A DNA stretch of 42,389 bases from Lysobacterales bacterium (GTDB taxonomy: Bacteria; Pseudomonadota; Gammaproteobacteria; Xanthomonadales; SZUA-5), in NCBI GenBank assembly GCA_022844135.1, contig JALHMG010000047.1, positions 1 to 42,389 of the forward strand. The letters are read 5' to 3'. This document shows positions 24,722-32,380 of this stretch, one piece after another (position 1 is the first letter of the stretch; every line of letters starts with the position of its first letter). The translations under genes were made by a program, and so were the position numbers. The notes beneath the pieces are model-generated. The model was not told the origin of the DNA, did not search any database, and saw only the letters and a program-made list of their open reading frames with translations.

Positions 24722-27078
24722 AATCCGCCTGCGCCTGTGCGAACTGCGGAACGGCCTGCAGCGGCGACTACTGTTGCGGCGGTTGCGAGGCGGCCGCGTC
24801 CTTGCTGAGCGCATCGGCGGTCTCGGGCGCCGCTCGGCAAGTGTCAGCGTCTGGCCCTGCGCCACTGCCGCGTCGAGCGATCGCGCTCGCTGTGCCGTCG
24901 ATCAGTTGCGGTGCCTGTGCGGCGGCCATCGAGCGCGCACTGGCGCCGCTGGTGGGCTCACTGTTGGACGCGCCGCGGATCGACATCGCGAAGCGGCTGG
25001 TACACCTGCTGGCCGCCGATACCGCCTTGCCTGCGGTGTTGGAGCGTCTGGCTGCGGCCGGGCATCCCGCCACCGTCGTCGCAAACGTCGCGAGCGTGGA
25101 CCGAGGCGCAGCACGTGGCGAATGGCTGCGCCTCGGCGTGGCATGGTTCGCGCTGATGCAGGGAATGATGTTCACCGAAGCGCTGTATTGGGGCGCTGGC
25201 GAGATGGCTTTGCCGGTGCGCGATGCCTTTCGTTGGCTGGCTTTCCTGATCACGTCGATCGCTATTGCCTACGCAGGCCAACCGTTTCTGCGCGGCGCGG
25301 TCTCAGAGCTGCGCGCACGGCGCATCGGTATGGACTGCTTGATCGCGCTGTCGATACTGCTGGCCTACGTTGTCAGCACGATCGAAACCGTGCGTGGCGG
25401 TGCGGTCGTCTATTACGACGCCGCGCTGATGTTCATTGCCTTCCTGCTGACCGCGAGAACCATCGAGGCCCGCGCCATGCGCAGCGCACGGCAGCGCATC
25501 GAAGCGTTGAGCGCGCCGTTGCCGGACAGCGTAATGCGCTGGCATGCGGGCGATTGGGTGGCAACCATGCTCAGCGCGGTGCGCGTCGGCGATGAGCTGC
25601 GCGTCGATGCCGGGGCTGCGATTCCGGTCGATGGCGTGCTCGCCGATGATGGCGAAGTCGATGAGTCCTCTCTCACTGGAGAGCCGCACGCCTTGCATCG
25701 GCCGGCTGGAGCGCGCGTGTACGCAGGCAGCACCGCCGTGAGCACGCTGCGCGTGCGCGCAACGCAAGTCGCCGCGCGCAGCACGCGCGCCGAACTGGCG
25801 CGCATTGCGGCCACGGCGCTCGCCGATCGCCCGCCGTGGCTCGCTGCGGGCGAGCGTTATGCGGGCGTGTTCACGGTGGCGATGTTGACACTGGCGCTCG
25901 GCAGCTTCCTGGTGCTCGCCCTCGCCGGGAGTTCGCGCGCTGTGCCGACCGCGCTGGCCGTGCTTGCCGCCAGTTGTCCTTGCGCCTTTGCGCTTGCGTT
26001 GCCCGCAGCGCTGGCGGCGGCGCAATCCAGCCTCGCGAGCGTGGGCCTGTTGCTCAAACGCGGTCGAGCATTGGCTGCGCTCGCGGACGTCAGCTTACTG
26101 TGCAGCGACAAAACGGGCACCTTGACAGCTGCCCGCGCTGCGGTCGCGGGCGTTGAAATCATCGATCCGATGTTGTCGCGCGAGCGCGCGCTCGGGATCG
26201 CCGCAGCGCTGGAACGCGACGTTGTGCATCCGCTGGCCGAGGCTTTTGCGCCGTTCGATATCGGGCTTGAGCGCAGCGATCACAAAGTCGTCGTCGGCGT
26301 AGGTCCCGACGCAATCGTCGATGGCGAACGCTATGCCCTGCGCGCCAGCCGCGAGCGCGTCGCTCTGTTTCGCGGCGAACAGAGATTGGCAGAGTTTGCG
26401 ATGGATGATCCTTTGCGGACTGAGGCCGTTGCGTTGATCGAAGGCTGCAAGGCGCGCGGCATTGATGTTGCGCTCTTGAGCGGCGATGCGCCGGCGCGTG
26501 TGTCCCGGTTGGCTGCCGTCCTGGGCATCGTAAACGCGCACGGCGGACTGCAGCCGGCGGAGAAGCTGGCCTGGCTCCAGGCGCAATCGCGCAAAACCGT
26601 GATGCTCGGCGATGGTCTCAACGATGCGCCGGTGCTGGCTGCTGCCGATGTGTCGGTGGCGATGGGGCGCGGCGCGGGCGATGCGCATCGCGCGGCGGAC
26701 GTGGTTCTGCTCGGTGGCGATGTATCCAAGGTGCTGATGTTGATCGACACCTCGCGCAAACTGAAGCGCATCGTGCGTCAGAACTACGCCTGGGCGCTGG
26801 GATACCACGCGCTGATGTTGCCATTGGCGCTGCTCGGAATGATGCCGCCCTGGGCTGCGGCCATCGGCATGGCCGCGAGCTCCTTGTTGGTGACACTGAA
26901 TGCGCTGCGGCTGCGACACGTCCAATCGCCCGGCGCAACCCCCGCAATCGTCGACGCGGCGTCGGCGCCGAGTCGATCGCCGGCGGCCGTCGCTATGGCG
27001 CAAGCGCCCAAACGCAGCGGAGGGTTGCGGGCCGAGAGCCGGCCGAAGATCGGCGCACATGCTCAGGAGAGCGTATGA
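24718..27078 (+). CDS. ccoI: Copper-exporting P1B-type ATPase for cbb3 assembly (CcoI/FixI)
   Basis: 786 aa with a GTG start. The Cys-rich N-terminus (C5, C7, C10, C14, C19, C20, C23) precedes a heavy-metal domain with SCGAC (C64/C67). Core motifs are TGE (320-322), the CPC metal site (420-422), DKTGT with phosphorylated D464, the HP dipeptide in DVVHPL (~504) and GDGLNDAP (631-638). It moves Cu(I) toward the periplasm for insertion into CcoN. The C-terminal ~50 residues are an Ala/Pro-rich tail beyond the last helix. It overlaps fixH (GTGA) and ccoS (ATGA). Confidence 0.95.
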   Translation: MKSACACANCGTACSGDYCCGGCEAAASLLSASAVSGAARQVSASGPAPLPRRAIALAVPSISCGACAAAIERALAPLVGSLLDAPRIDIAKRLVHLLAADTALPAVLERLAAAGHPATVVANVASVDRGAARGEWLRLGVAWFALMQGMMFTEALYWGAGEMALPVRDAFRWLAFLITSIAIAYAGQPFLRGAVSELRARRIGMDCLIALSILLAYVVSTIETVRGGAVVYYDAALMFIAFLLTARTIEARAMRSARQRIEALSAPLPDSVMRWHAGDWVATMLSAVRVGDELRVDAGAAIPVDGVLADDGEVDESSLTGEPHALHRPAGARVYAGSTAVSTLRVRATQVAARSTRAELARIAATALADRPPWLAAGERYAGVFTVAMLTLALGSFLVLALAGSSRAVPTALAVLAASCPCAFALALPAALAAAQSSLASVGLLLKRGRALAALADVSLLCSDKTGTLTAARAAVAGVEIIDPMLSRERALGIAAALERDVVHPLAEAFAPFDIGLERSDHKVVVGVGPDAIVDGERYALRASRERVALFRGEQRLAEFAMDDPLRTEAVALIEGCKARGIDVALLSGDAPARVSRLAAVLGIVNAHGGLQPAEKLAWLQAQSRKTVMLGDGLNDAPVLAAADVSVAMGRGAGDAHRAADVVLLGGDVSKVLMLIDTSRKLKRIVRQNYAWALGYHALMLPLALLGMMPPWAAAIGMAASSLLVTLNALRLRHVQSPGATPAIVDAASAPSRSPAAVAMAQAPKRSGGLRAESRPKIGAHAQESV

Positions 27079-27212
27079 ACAGCCTGCTGTTCCTGCTTCC
27101 GATCAGCGCATTGCTTGCGGCCATTGCCTTGCGCGCCTTCTGGTGGGCAGTGCAAAACGAACAGTTCGACGAGCTCGATAAAGCCGCACGTAGCGTGCTG
27201 GACGACGAATGA
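27075..27212 (+). CDS. ccoS: cbb3-type oxidase assembly protein CcoS
   Basis: 45 aa (MNSLLFLLPISALLAAIALR...). One membrane helix is followed by the family-typical FWWAVQNEQFDELDKAA. It is needed for cofactor insertion into the cbb3 oxidase in other bacteria. ATGA overlaps join it to ccoI and to the SafE-like gene. Confidence 0.93.
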   Translation: MNSLLFLLPISALLAAIALRAFWWAVQNEQFDELDKAARSVLDDE

Positions 27213-27868
27213 CTGAAAGTCTGCTCGTCTTCATTTCGGGACTGGGCTTGGGTGCGCTCGCCAGCGGCCATTGCGCGCTGATGTGCGGCGGACTGGTGGC
27301 CAGCCTGCGCTTGTGCAGCGCCAGGCACTCGCCGCTGCTGTGGGTTGGCCGATTGATCAGCTACAGCACCCTCGGCGCTATCGCCGGCTCAGCGCTCCAG
27401 ATCTTGCCGCGCAGCGAGCTCGCCGACAGTGTCGTACGTGTCGTGTTCGCGTCCACATTGTTGATGGCAATGTTTATGCTGCGGACACCGCGGTTGCTCA
27501 TTGCCCCGGCCGCATCGGGGTTGGCCCGCAGCGCAGCCTCGCTTTGGGCGCAGCACCTGGGTCCGCATGCGCGCGCTCTCGCCGCACGAACCTCCGGCGG
27601 AGCGCGTCTGGGTCTGGGTTTGCTTTGGGGCTTGCTGCCCTGCGCGGCGCTGCACACCACGCTGGTGGCTGCATCGATCAGCGGCAGCGCCGGCAACGGC
27701 GGCTTGCTGTTGTTCGGCTTTGCCGCCGGCACCAGTCCTGTGCTGTGGTGGACCGAGCGGCGCCTGGGATTGCCGATCGCCGCTTTGCGTTGGGCACTTT
27801 TGCTGCTGCCGTTGCCGCTGATCGCACACCCGACGGTGCTGCCATGGCTGATGGATTGTCTGCGTTGA
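27209..27868 (+). CDS. SafE/TauE-like membrane protein of the cbb3 cluster
   Basis: 219 aa, about six membrane helices. The first carries GHCALMCGGLVASL, the GHCxxMCGG signature of the COG2836 branch often found downstream of ccoS. The second half repeats the pattern (GLLWGLLPCAALHTTL). Members are annotated as sulfite exporters, but in cbb3 loci a copper-related role is suspected, since they resemble CcoA/DsbD-like transporters. It overlaps ccoS by 4 bp. Its stop codon lies inside the FNR-type palindrome at 27865-27878. Confidence 0.85.
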   Translation: MTESLLVFISGLGLGALASGHCALMCGGLVASLRLCSARHSPLLWVGRLISYSTLGAIAGSALQILPRSELADSVVRVVFASTLLMAMFMLRTPRLLIAPAASGLARSAASLWAQHLGPHARALAARTSGGARLGLGLLWGLLPCAALHTTLVAASISGSAGNGGLLLFGFAAGTSPVLWWTERRLGLPIAALRWALLLLPLPLIAHPTVLPWLMDCLR

Positions 27869-27878
27869 TCCTGATCAA
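27865..27878. promoter_or_regulatory. Perfect FNR palindrome spanning two convergent stop codons
   Basis: TTGATcctgATCAA matches the FNR consensus at all 10 defined positions. It contains the stop codons of the SafE-like gene (TGA, plus) and fnr (TCA, minus). Convergent TGA stops create part of this symmetry by chance, so its regulatory value is uncertain. Confidence 0.45.
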
Positions 27879-28645
27879 GGGGCCAGCGGCCCGGCCTGGC
27901 GCCGCAACGCGTCGAAATCGAGCAGCGTTACGTGCTTGCGATCGGTGCGCACAAAGCCCTGTTCCTCAAATCGGGCAAACACGCGACTCATAGTCTCCTT
28001 GCGCATCGCCAGCAATCGCGCGATGTCTTGCCGCGGCAGTCCAATCGTGAACTCGGTGGCGGAAAACCCGCGTTGCTTCCAACGCCCGCTCAAGTCGAGC
28101 AGGAACGCCGCCAGGCGCATTTCCACCGGGTGGTCTACAGAATAACGCCGCGTCTGCAACGCGGCACTGAAGAGTTGAAACAAGCGCCCCTGGAGCGTCG
28201 GCCAGACAAGCGCGAGATCGGCAACCCGCGGAAACGAGACTCGGCAGATCATGCCGGTATCGAGCAATGTGGCGTCGCAGCGATAGCGCGAGCCGGCAAG
28301 TGCGTCCAGGCCCACAAGTTCCCCGGGAAGGTGCAGGCCAAGAACCTCCTCGTTGCCGTCGGTATCGACCCGCGACGTTTTCACCTGCCCGCTCTTGATC
28401 GCGTAGACGGCATCGAAGGGATCGCCCATCGAAATGTACCGCGAGCCCGCAGGCAACGGCCCGATCTGCTCGACCAAACATTCGAACGCAGTCAACGCTT
28501 CAGGGTTGGCTTGCCCCGGAATGCACAGGACCGCGCTGTGGCAGGTTCGGCAATCTGCGGCGCGTGGCCGAGCGCGGCCCGCGTTTTGCTCGATCTCGCG
28601 TTGGAAATCTTCGGCCCAGCAGTGCAAGCTTTGTAGGTCTTCCAT
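27875..28645 (-). CDS. fnr: Fnr-type oxygen-sensing transcriptional regulator
   Basis: 256 aa from ATG 28645 (MEDLQSLHCW). The N-terminal cluster cysteines are C32-x2-C35-x5-C41 and the fourth ligand is C134, matching C20/C23/C29/C122 of E. coli Fnr, so a labile 4Fe-4S oxygen sensor is expected. The cNMP-binding fold covers ~55-150, followed by the dimer helix and the helix-turn-helix LPRQDIARLLAMRKETMSRVF. There the E..SR recognition residues that read TTGAT-N4-ATCAA are kept. It is convergent with the cco locus and probably its regulator. A weak FNR-like half-matched site (28805-28818) lies in its upstream region. Confidence 0.95.
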   Translation of the reverse strand: MEDLQSLHCWAEDFQREIEQNAGRARPRAADCRTCHSAVLCIPGQANPEALTAFECLVEQIGPLPAGSRYISMGDPFDAVYAIKSGQVKTSRVDTDGNEEVLGLHLPGELVGLDALAGSRYRCDATLLDTGMICRVSFPRVADLALVWPTLQGRLFQLFSAALQTRRYSVDHPVEMRLAAFLLDLSGRWKQRGFSATEFTIGLPRQDIARLLAMRKETMSRVFARFEEQGFVRTDRKHVTLLDFDALRRQAGPLAP

Positions 28646-28804
28646 GGCGAAGTCATCCTTGATCTGAGCCCTCTCGCGCTTACGCGCCAGCTCAACGCAA
28701 CTATAGGCTTGTCGAGTCGCCAGAGCGTATCGATGGCCACGTGTTCGGCGTCCGGAAGAAGCGTCCGAGAACGGACACTTCAGCCACGGATTGACCTTAT
28801 ATTG

Positions 28805-28818
28805 TTGATCTTGCTGAA
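28805..28818. promoter_or_regulatory. Weak FNR-like site between fnr and the next gene
   Basis: TTGATcttgCTGAA keeps the left half-site and 3 of 5 right positions (8 of 10). It lies ~160 bp before fnr and ~60 bp before the divergent gene at 28879, so autoregulation or control of that gene is possible. Confidence 0.35.
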
Positions 28819-28878
28819 GTTCTTTGTCTGGCGCAAGGCTTGCAAGCACACCGTCGGACCGGATAACTGGAAAAAATC

Positions 28879-29661
28879 ATGAAGAACCCTGGACCCGCGC
28901 CGTTCATCGTATTGGTCGCCCTGTTGCTTTCGGTCTTGACGATGAGCTGGGTGTTTATCTTCCCGCGCTTCGTCCAAGGCGTGCCGTCCGATGCCGTCGA
29001 AGCAGCTTACAGCGCGCTCGAGGCGCTGTTTGCCGGACTGGCGTTCCTCGGATTGCTGTCGACCATCTGGATCCAACGGCAGGAGTTGCGCTTGCAGCGC
29101 GTTGAGCTTGCGCAAACGCGCGAGGAAATGCGGCGGCAGGCGGAAGCGCAGGAAAAAAGCGAGCGCGCGTTGCACGCCCAAACAGAAGCGCTGCGCGACG
29201 AAGCCGAACGCCAGGCGCGTGCGTATCTACGTATCTCCCTGGTGCCCACCGGCAGTTCCAGTTGGGCACTCGAGATTACCAATGCGGGCCGCACGCCCGC
29301 CGAAGACGTACAGCTGTCGGTCGATCGTCCGGTATGGCTGTGGGGGCGCGACGATCAATTGAAGCTGCTGAACGAGTTGCCGCTATTCGCCAAGGGCGGC
29401 TTCACCATACCGCCCGGATTTACGCTGACCTATGCGCTGCAGGATCGGCGCGTGTTGTCGCACGTGTTCGAGCGCAGCGTCGATCAGCCTACCCAGTTCG
29501 CCATCGGCTCTCGATACCGTACTGCCGCCGGTCGTCTGGTCGAGGAGCAAAGTCGATTCAGCCTCGACCTGCTCGAAGAAACCAGCGCCGGCGATAAGGA
29601 CTTCTGGACCCGTCAAGTCGTCCAGGCGTTGCGCGACCTGAAACCGAAGGAGCGCAACTAG
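28879..29661 (+). CDS. Unrecognised membrane protein with two N-terminal helices and a coiled coil
   Basis: 260 aa. Hydrophobic segments at ~8-30 and ~44-64 are followed by a long charged helix (~65-113, LQRVELAQTREEMRRQAEAQEKSER...) and then a beta-rich domain (~114-235) with a typical LEITNAGRTPAEDVQLSV Ig-like pattern. Such layouts are common in uncharacterised bacterial membrane proteins. I do not recognise a function. It is divergent from fnr and followed by a strong hairpin at 29685. Confidence 0.7.
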   Translation: MKNPGPAPFIVLVALLLSVLTMSWVFIFPRFVQGVPSDAVEAAYSALEALFAGLAFLGLLSTIWIQRQELRLQRVELAQTREEMRRQAEAQEKSERALHAQTEALRDEAERQARAYLRISLVPTGSSSWALEITNAGRTPAEDVQLSVDRPVWLWGRDDQLKLLNELPLFAKGGFTIPPGFTLTYALQDRRVLSHVFERSVDQPTQFAIGSRYRTAAGRLVEEQSRFSLDLLEETSAGDKDFWTRQVVQALRDLKPKERN

Positions 29662-29684
29662 TGTGTTTCCAACTAGTGGGTTCC

Positions 29685-29713
29685 CATTGATCAAGCGCTG
29701 TGCTTGATCAATG
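29685..29713. terminator. Hairpin after the two-helix membrane protein gene
   Basis: The 12-bp arms CATTGATCAAGC and GCTTGATCAATG surround a 5-nt loop GCTGT. No T-run follows on the plus strand. It could be a terminator or mRNA end stabiliser. The embedded TTGATCAA sequences are stem palindromes, not FNR sites, because they lack the N4 spacer. Confidence 0.45.
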
Positions 29714-29827
29714 TGCGAACCACCCATGGATTGCGCTTGCACGCTGTTTCGCAACAGCCTGCATGGCGACAACTTATAGATGTCCGGAATCGGATTCGAG
29801 GCTAACCGAAAGCGATTCGTTCGCTGC

Positions 29828-30361
29828 CTATTGGATCACAGAATTCAGATCGAAACCGCACGAACCCACGCAATACGGACCTGGCGGCTGAGCGGAAGTG
29901 CCGAAGCTTATGTTCAAGTAATAGGTCTGGCCGGGCGTCAGAGGGCAACTGAACTGGCTGGTGCCAAGCGCCCAACTCAGTTGTGGGTAGCGGCCTTCGG
30001 AGCGACATCCTGGCGGAACCAGAGCAGGATCGAAGCACCCCGGAAAAGGCGAGATCGACATCTGCGCGCTGCCGTTTCCATCGCCAGGAAACCCGGTCGT
30101 CAAGATACTGCCGAAAGAACTCGTGGACGAGCTGGCAACAAACTGGATTGCGTTGGTTGCGCCGCTCGGCAGCATCAGTTGCACGCGACCGCCCGGGTGG
30201 CTTGGGAAGGCGCTCTGGAAAACTTGCGGCCAGGAGGAAAGGGTCACCGGACTCGGGGGCGCGCAGGGCTCGAAGCCCGTTTCCAGGACGTACTCCTGAG
30301 ATTGGGCGACGGCGGGGATCAACAACGCTGAGTTGAGCAGTAAAGCAATAGCAGCCTTCAT
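29828..30361 (-). CDS. Unrecognised secreted protein
   Basis: 177 aa. A clear signal peptide (1-19, IPAVAQ-S) precedes a mature part rich in Ser, Pro and Gly with six cysteines, suggesting disulfides. The EYVLETGFEPC start resembles the short TGFE/GFE-type leader regions of proteins annotated only as hypothetical in Lysobacterales. The ending YYLNISFGTSAQPPGPYCVGSCGFDL is beta-rich. No enzyme motif is visible. It is transcribed alone, away from hfq. Confidence 0.68.
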   Translation of the reverse strand: MKAAIALLLNSALLIPAVAQSQEYVLETGFEPCAPPSPVTLSSWPQVFQSAFPSHPGGRVQLMLPSGATNAIQFVASSSTSSFGSILTTGFPGDGNGSAQMSISPFPGCFDPALVPPGCRSEGRYPQLSWALGTSQFSCPLTPGQTYYLNISFGTSAQPPGPYCVGSCGFDLNSVIQ

Positions 30362-30686
30362 TCTGGACCTCGCTTTCGCGCCGTGGCAGGGATAGAGTGC
30401 TAACGCGCAAATCGGCGACGCGACAGCTCATCAACGTTGATCGTGACCAACGGTATGCTCGCCAGAGCTGAGACCGAACGTCAAAACGCTGGTTTGCGAT
30501 TAGTTTTCGAGAGCGCCGGGCGCGATGCGAATTTCGATGATCGGCAAGCACAATTCGAATACGCAATGAAAACCTGAACGCTGGTAGACTGATCCTCTTG
30601 GTGAAATTGTCGGCCCGGAACTGGCGTAGCCAGCTTGCCGTCGAGCAATTGCGCCGTGCGATTTCCACAACATAAGAGGACGACCG
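30362..30686. other. 325-bp divergent intergenic region before hfq
   Basis: It must hold the promoters of the secreted protein (minus) and of hfq (plus). The best candidate I see is a TAGACT -10-like hexamer at 30585-30590 without a good -35. A small hairpin CTGGC-GTA-GCCAG lies ~60 bp before hfq. I see no gene, repeat or riboswitch here; miaA, often upstream of hfq, is absent. Confidence 0.5.
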
Positions 30687-30935
30687 ATGTCCCGGGGCCA
30701 TTCCTTGCAAGATCCGTTTTTGAATGCATTGCGCCGTGAGCGCATTCCGGTGTCGATTTACCTCGTCAACGGCATCAAGCTGCAGGGACAGATCGAATCC
30801 TTCGATCAGTTCGTGGTGCTGTTGCGCAATACGGTGAGTCAAATGGTCTACAAGCACGCGATTTCGACCATCGTACCGGCGCGCAATGTGCGCATCGCCG
30901 ACCCCAGCGAGGACGGCGGCGACAGTGCCGTCTGA
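30687..30935 (+). CDS. hfq: RNA chaperone Hfq
   Basis: 82 aa. Sm1 motif residues ([29 protein letters not shown]) and Sm2 ([10 protein letters not shown]) are intact, including Q8, F39/F42-type distal-face residues and the YKH of the proximal face. It forms a hexamer that binds sRNAs and mRNAs. The C-terminal tail is short (~15 residues). It precedes hflX by 23 bp and the pair forms the usual operon. Confidence 0.97.
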   Translation: MSRGHSLQDPFLNALRRERIPVSIYLVNGIKLQGQIESFDQFVVLLRNTVSQMVYKHAISTIVPARNVRIADPSEDGGDSAV

Positions 30936-30958
30936 ACTGGAGTTCTTCGGGGTCTTGA

Positions 30959-32278
30959 ATGTTTGAGCGCGAAAAGCGCGGCGAGCGCGCGCTGCTGATC
31001 CACCCCAAAGCGCGCGGCGTCGACGACGAATCGTCGGCCGCGGAGTTTCGAGAATTGGTTCGCTCGGCCGGCGCGGAAGTGGTCGGGGAGCTGACTGCGC
31101 GCGTCGATCCGCCCAATGCAGCGCATTACATCGGCACTGGCAAGCTTGAAGAGGCGGTGGCCGCAAAGCTTGCCGTCGATGCCGATGTGGTGCTCGTCAA
31201 CCATCAGCTTTCGCCGGTGCAAGAGCGCAATCTGGAGCGCGCATTGCAATGCCGTGTGGTCGATCGGACCGGCGTCATCCTCGATATCTTCGCGCAGCGC
31301 GCGCGCAGCCATGAGGGCAAGCTGCAGGTCGAGCTGGCGCAGCTCAAGCATATGTCGACGCGCCTGGTGCGCGGCTGGACGCACTTGGAGCGCCAGCGCG
31401 GCGGCAGCATCGGCTTACGCGGTCCCGGCGAAACGCAGCTCGAGACCGATCGGCGCCTGCTCGCCGAGCGCGTGAAAGTGCTGAGCGAGCGTCTCAAAAC
31501 GGCAGTCAAGCAGCGCGAGCAGGGACGCAAAGCGCGCGACCGCTCGGCGCTGCCGTCGCTCGCTTTGGTCGGCTACACCAACGCCGGAAAATCGACGCTG
31601 TTCAACGCGCTCACCGGCGGCTCGGTGTACGCAGCCGATCAATTGTTCGCCACCCTCGATCCCACGGTGCGCCGCCTCGATGGCTTCTCGTTTGGCGCCA
31701 TTACCCTCGCGGATACCGTGGGCTTTGTTCGCGATCTGCCGCACGATCTGGTTGCCGCGTTCAAAAGCACGCTCACTGAGGCGCGCGAAGCCGACGTGTT
31801 GCTGCACGTCATCGATGGCTCCGATCCGCAAATGCCCGAACGCATCGCGCAGGTCGATGCCGTACTCGCTGAAATCGGCGCTGGCGAAGTGCCGCAGATC
31901 CAGGTGGTCAACAAGATCGATACGCTGGGCACTCGTCCCAAACTCAAGATCATGGAAGGCCGCATCGTGGCGCGTGCGTTTGTGTCCGCGAAAACCGGCG
32001 ACGGTATCGCTGAGCTTCGGCGCGGCATCGAACACGTGTTCGCCGATGAGTGGATCGAGAAAACGGTGCATCTGGGATTCGAGCACGGCGCCCTGCGCGC
32101 ACGCTTGATGCAACTGGGCGTCGTGACGGCCGAACGCGATGAGATTGGCGCCGGTTGGGAGGTCGACGTGCGCCTGCCTGTGCGTTTGGCGCAGCAGTTG
32201 GCGACGCTTCCCAGCGGGCAGGGCGATGTGGTCCGGCGGCAGTTGTTGGCCGGGAGAGCCGGTGTCCTGCCGGCCTAG
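30959..32278 (+). CDS. hflX: GTPase HflX
   Basis: 439 aa. The N-terminal HflX domain (~10-195) includes the YIGTGKLEE and GLRGPGETQLETDRR signatures. The G domain starts at ~200 with G1 GYTNAGKST (205-213), G3 DTVGF and G4 NKID. HflX splits 70S and hibernating ribosomes under stress. It starts 23 bp after hfq and is probably cotranscribed with it. Confidence 0.95.
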   Translation: MFEREKRGERALLIHPKARGVDDESSAAEFRELVRSAGAEVVGELTARVDPPNAAHYIGTGKLEEAVAAKLAVDADVVLVNHQLSPVQERNLERALQCRVVDRTGVILDIFAQRARSHEGKLQVELAQLKHMSTRLVRGWTHLERQRGGSIGLRGPGETQLETDRRLLAERVKVLSERLKTAVKQREQGRKARDRSALPSLALVGYTNAGKSTLFNALTGGSVYAADQLFATLDPTVRRLDGFSFGAITLADTVGFVRDLPHDLVAAFKSTLTEAREADVLLHVIDGSDPQMPERIAQVDAVLAEIGAGEVPQIQVVNKIDTLGTRPKLKIMEGRIVARAFVSAKTGDGIAELRRGIEHVFADEWIEKTVHLGFEHGALRARLMQLGVVTAERDEIGAGWEVDVRLPVRLAQQLATLPSGQGDVVRRQLLAGRAGVLPA

Positions 32279-32380
32279 CCGAGGTTCGGCCGGATCATCG
32301 AATCAAGCTTGAGCGAGAAGTCCAAACTTCGGCCGCTCAAAGCCATAGAATCGCGTTCCCAGATCGTCAAGCCTTCCCCC

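Noticed and set aside
29685-29713. FNR sites in the hairpin (TTGATCAA twice)
   Set aside because: The half-sites are adjacent without the 4-bp spacer; they are stem palindromes of the hairpin.
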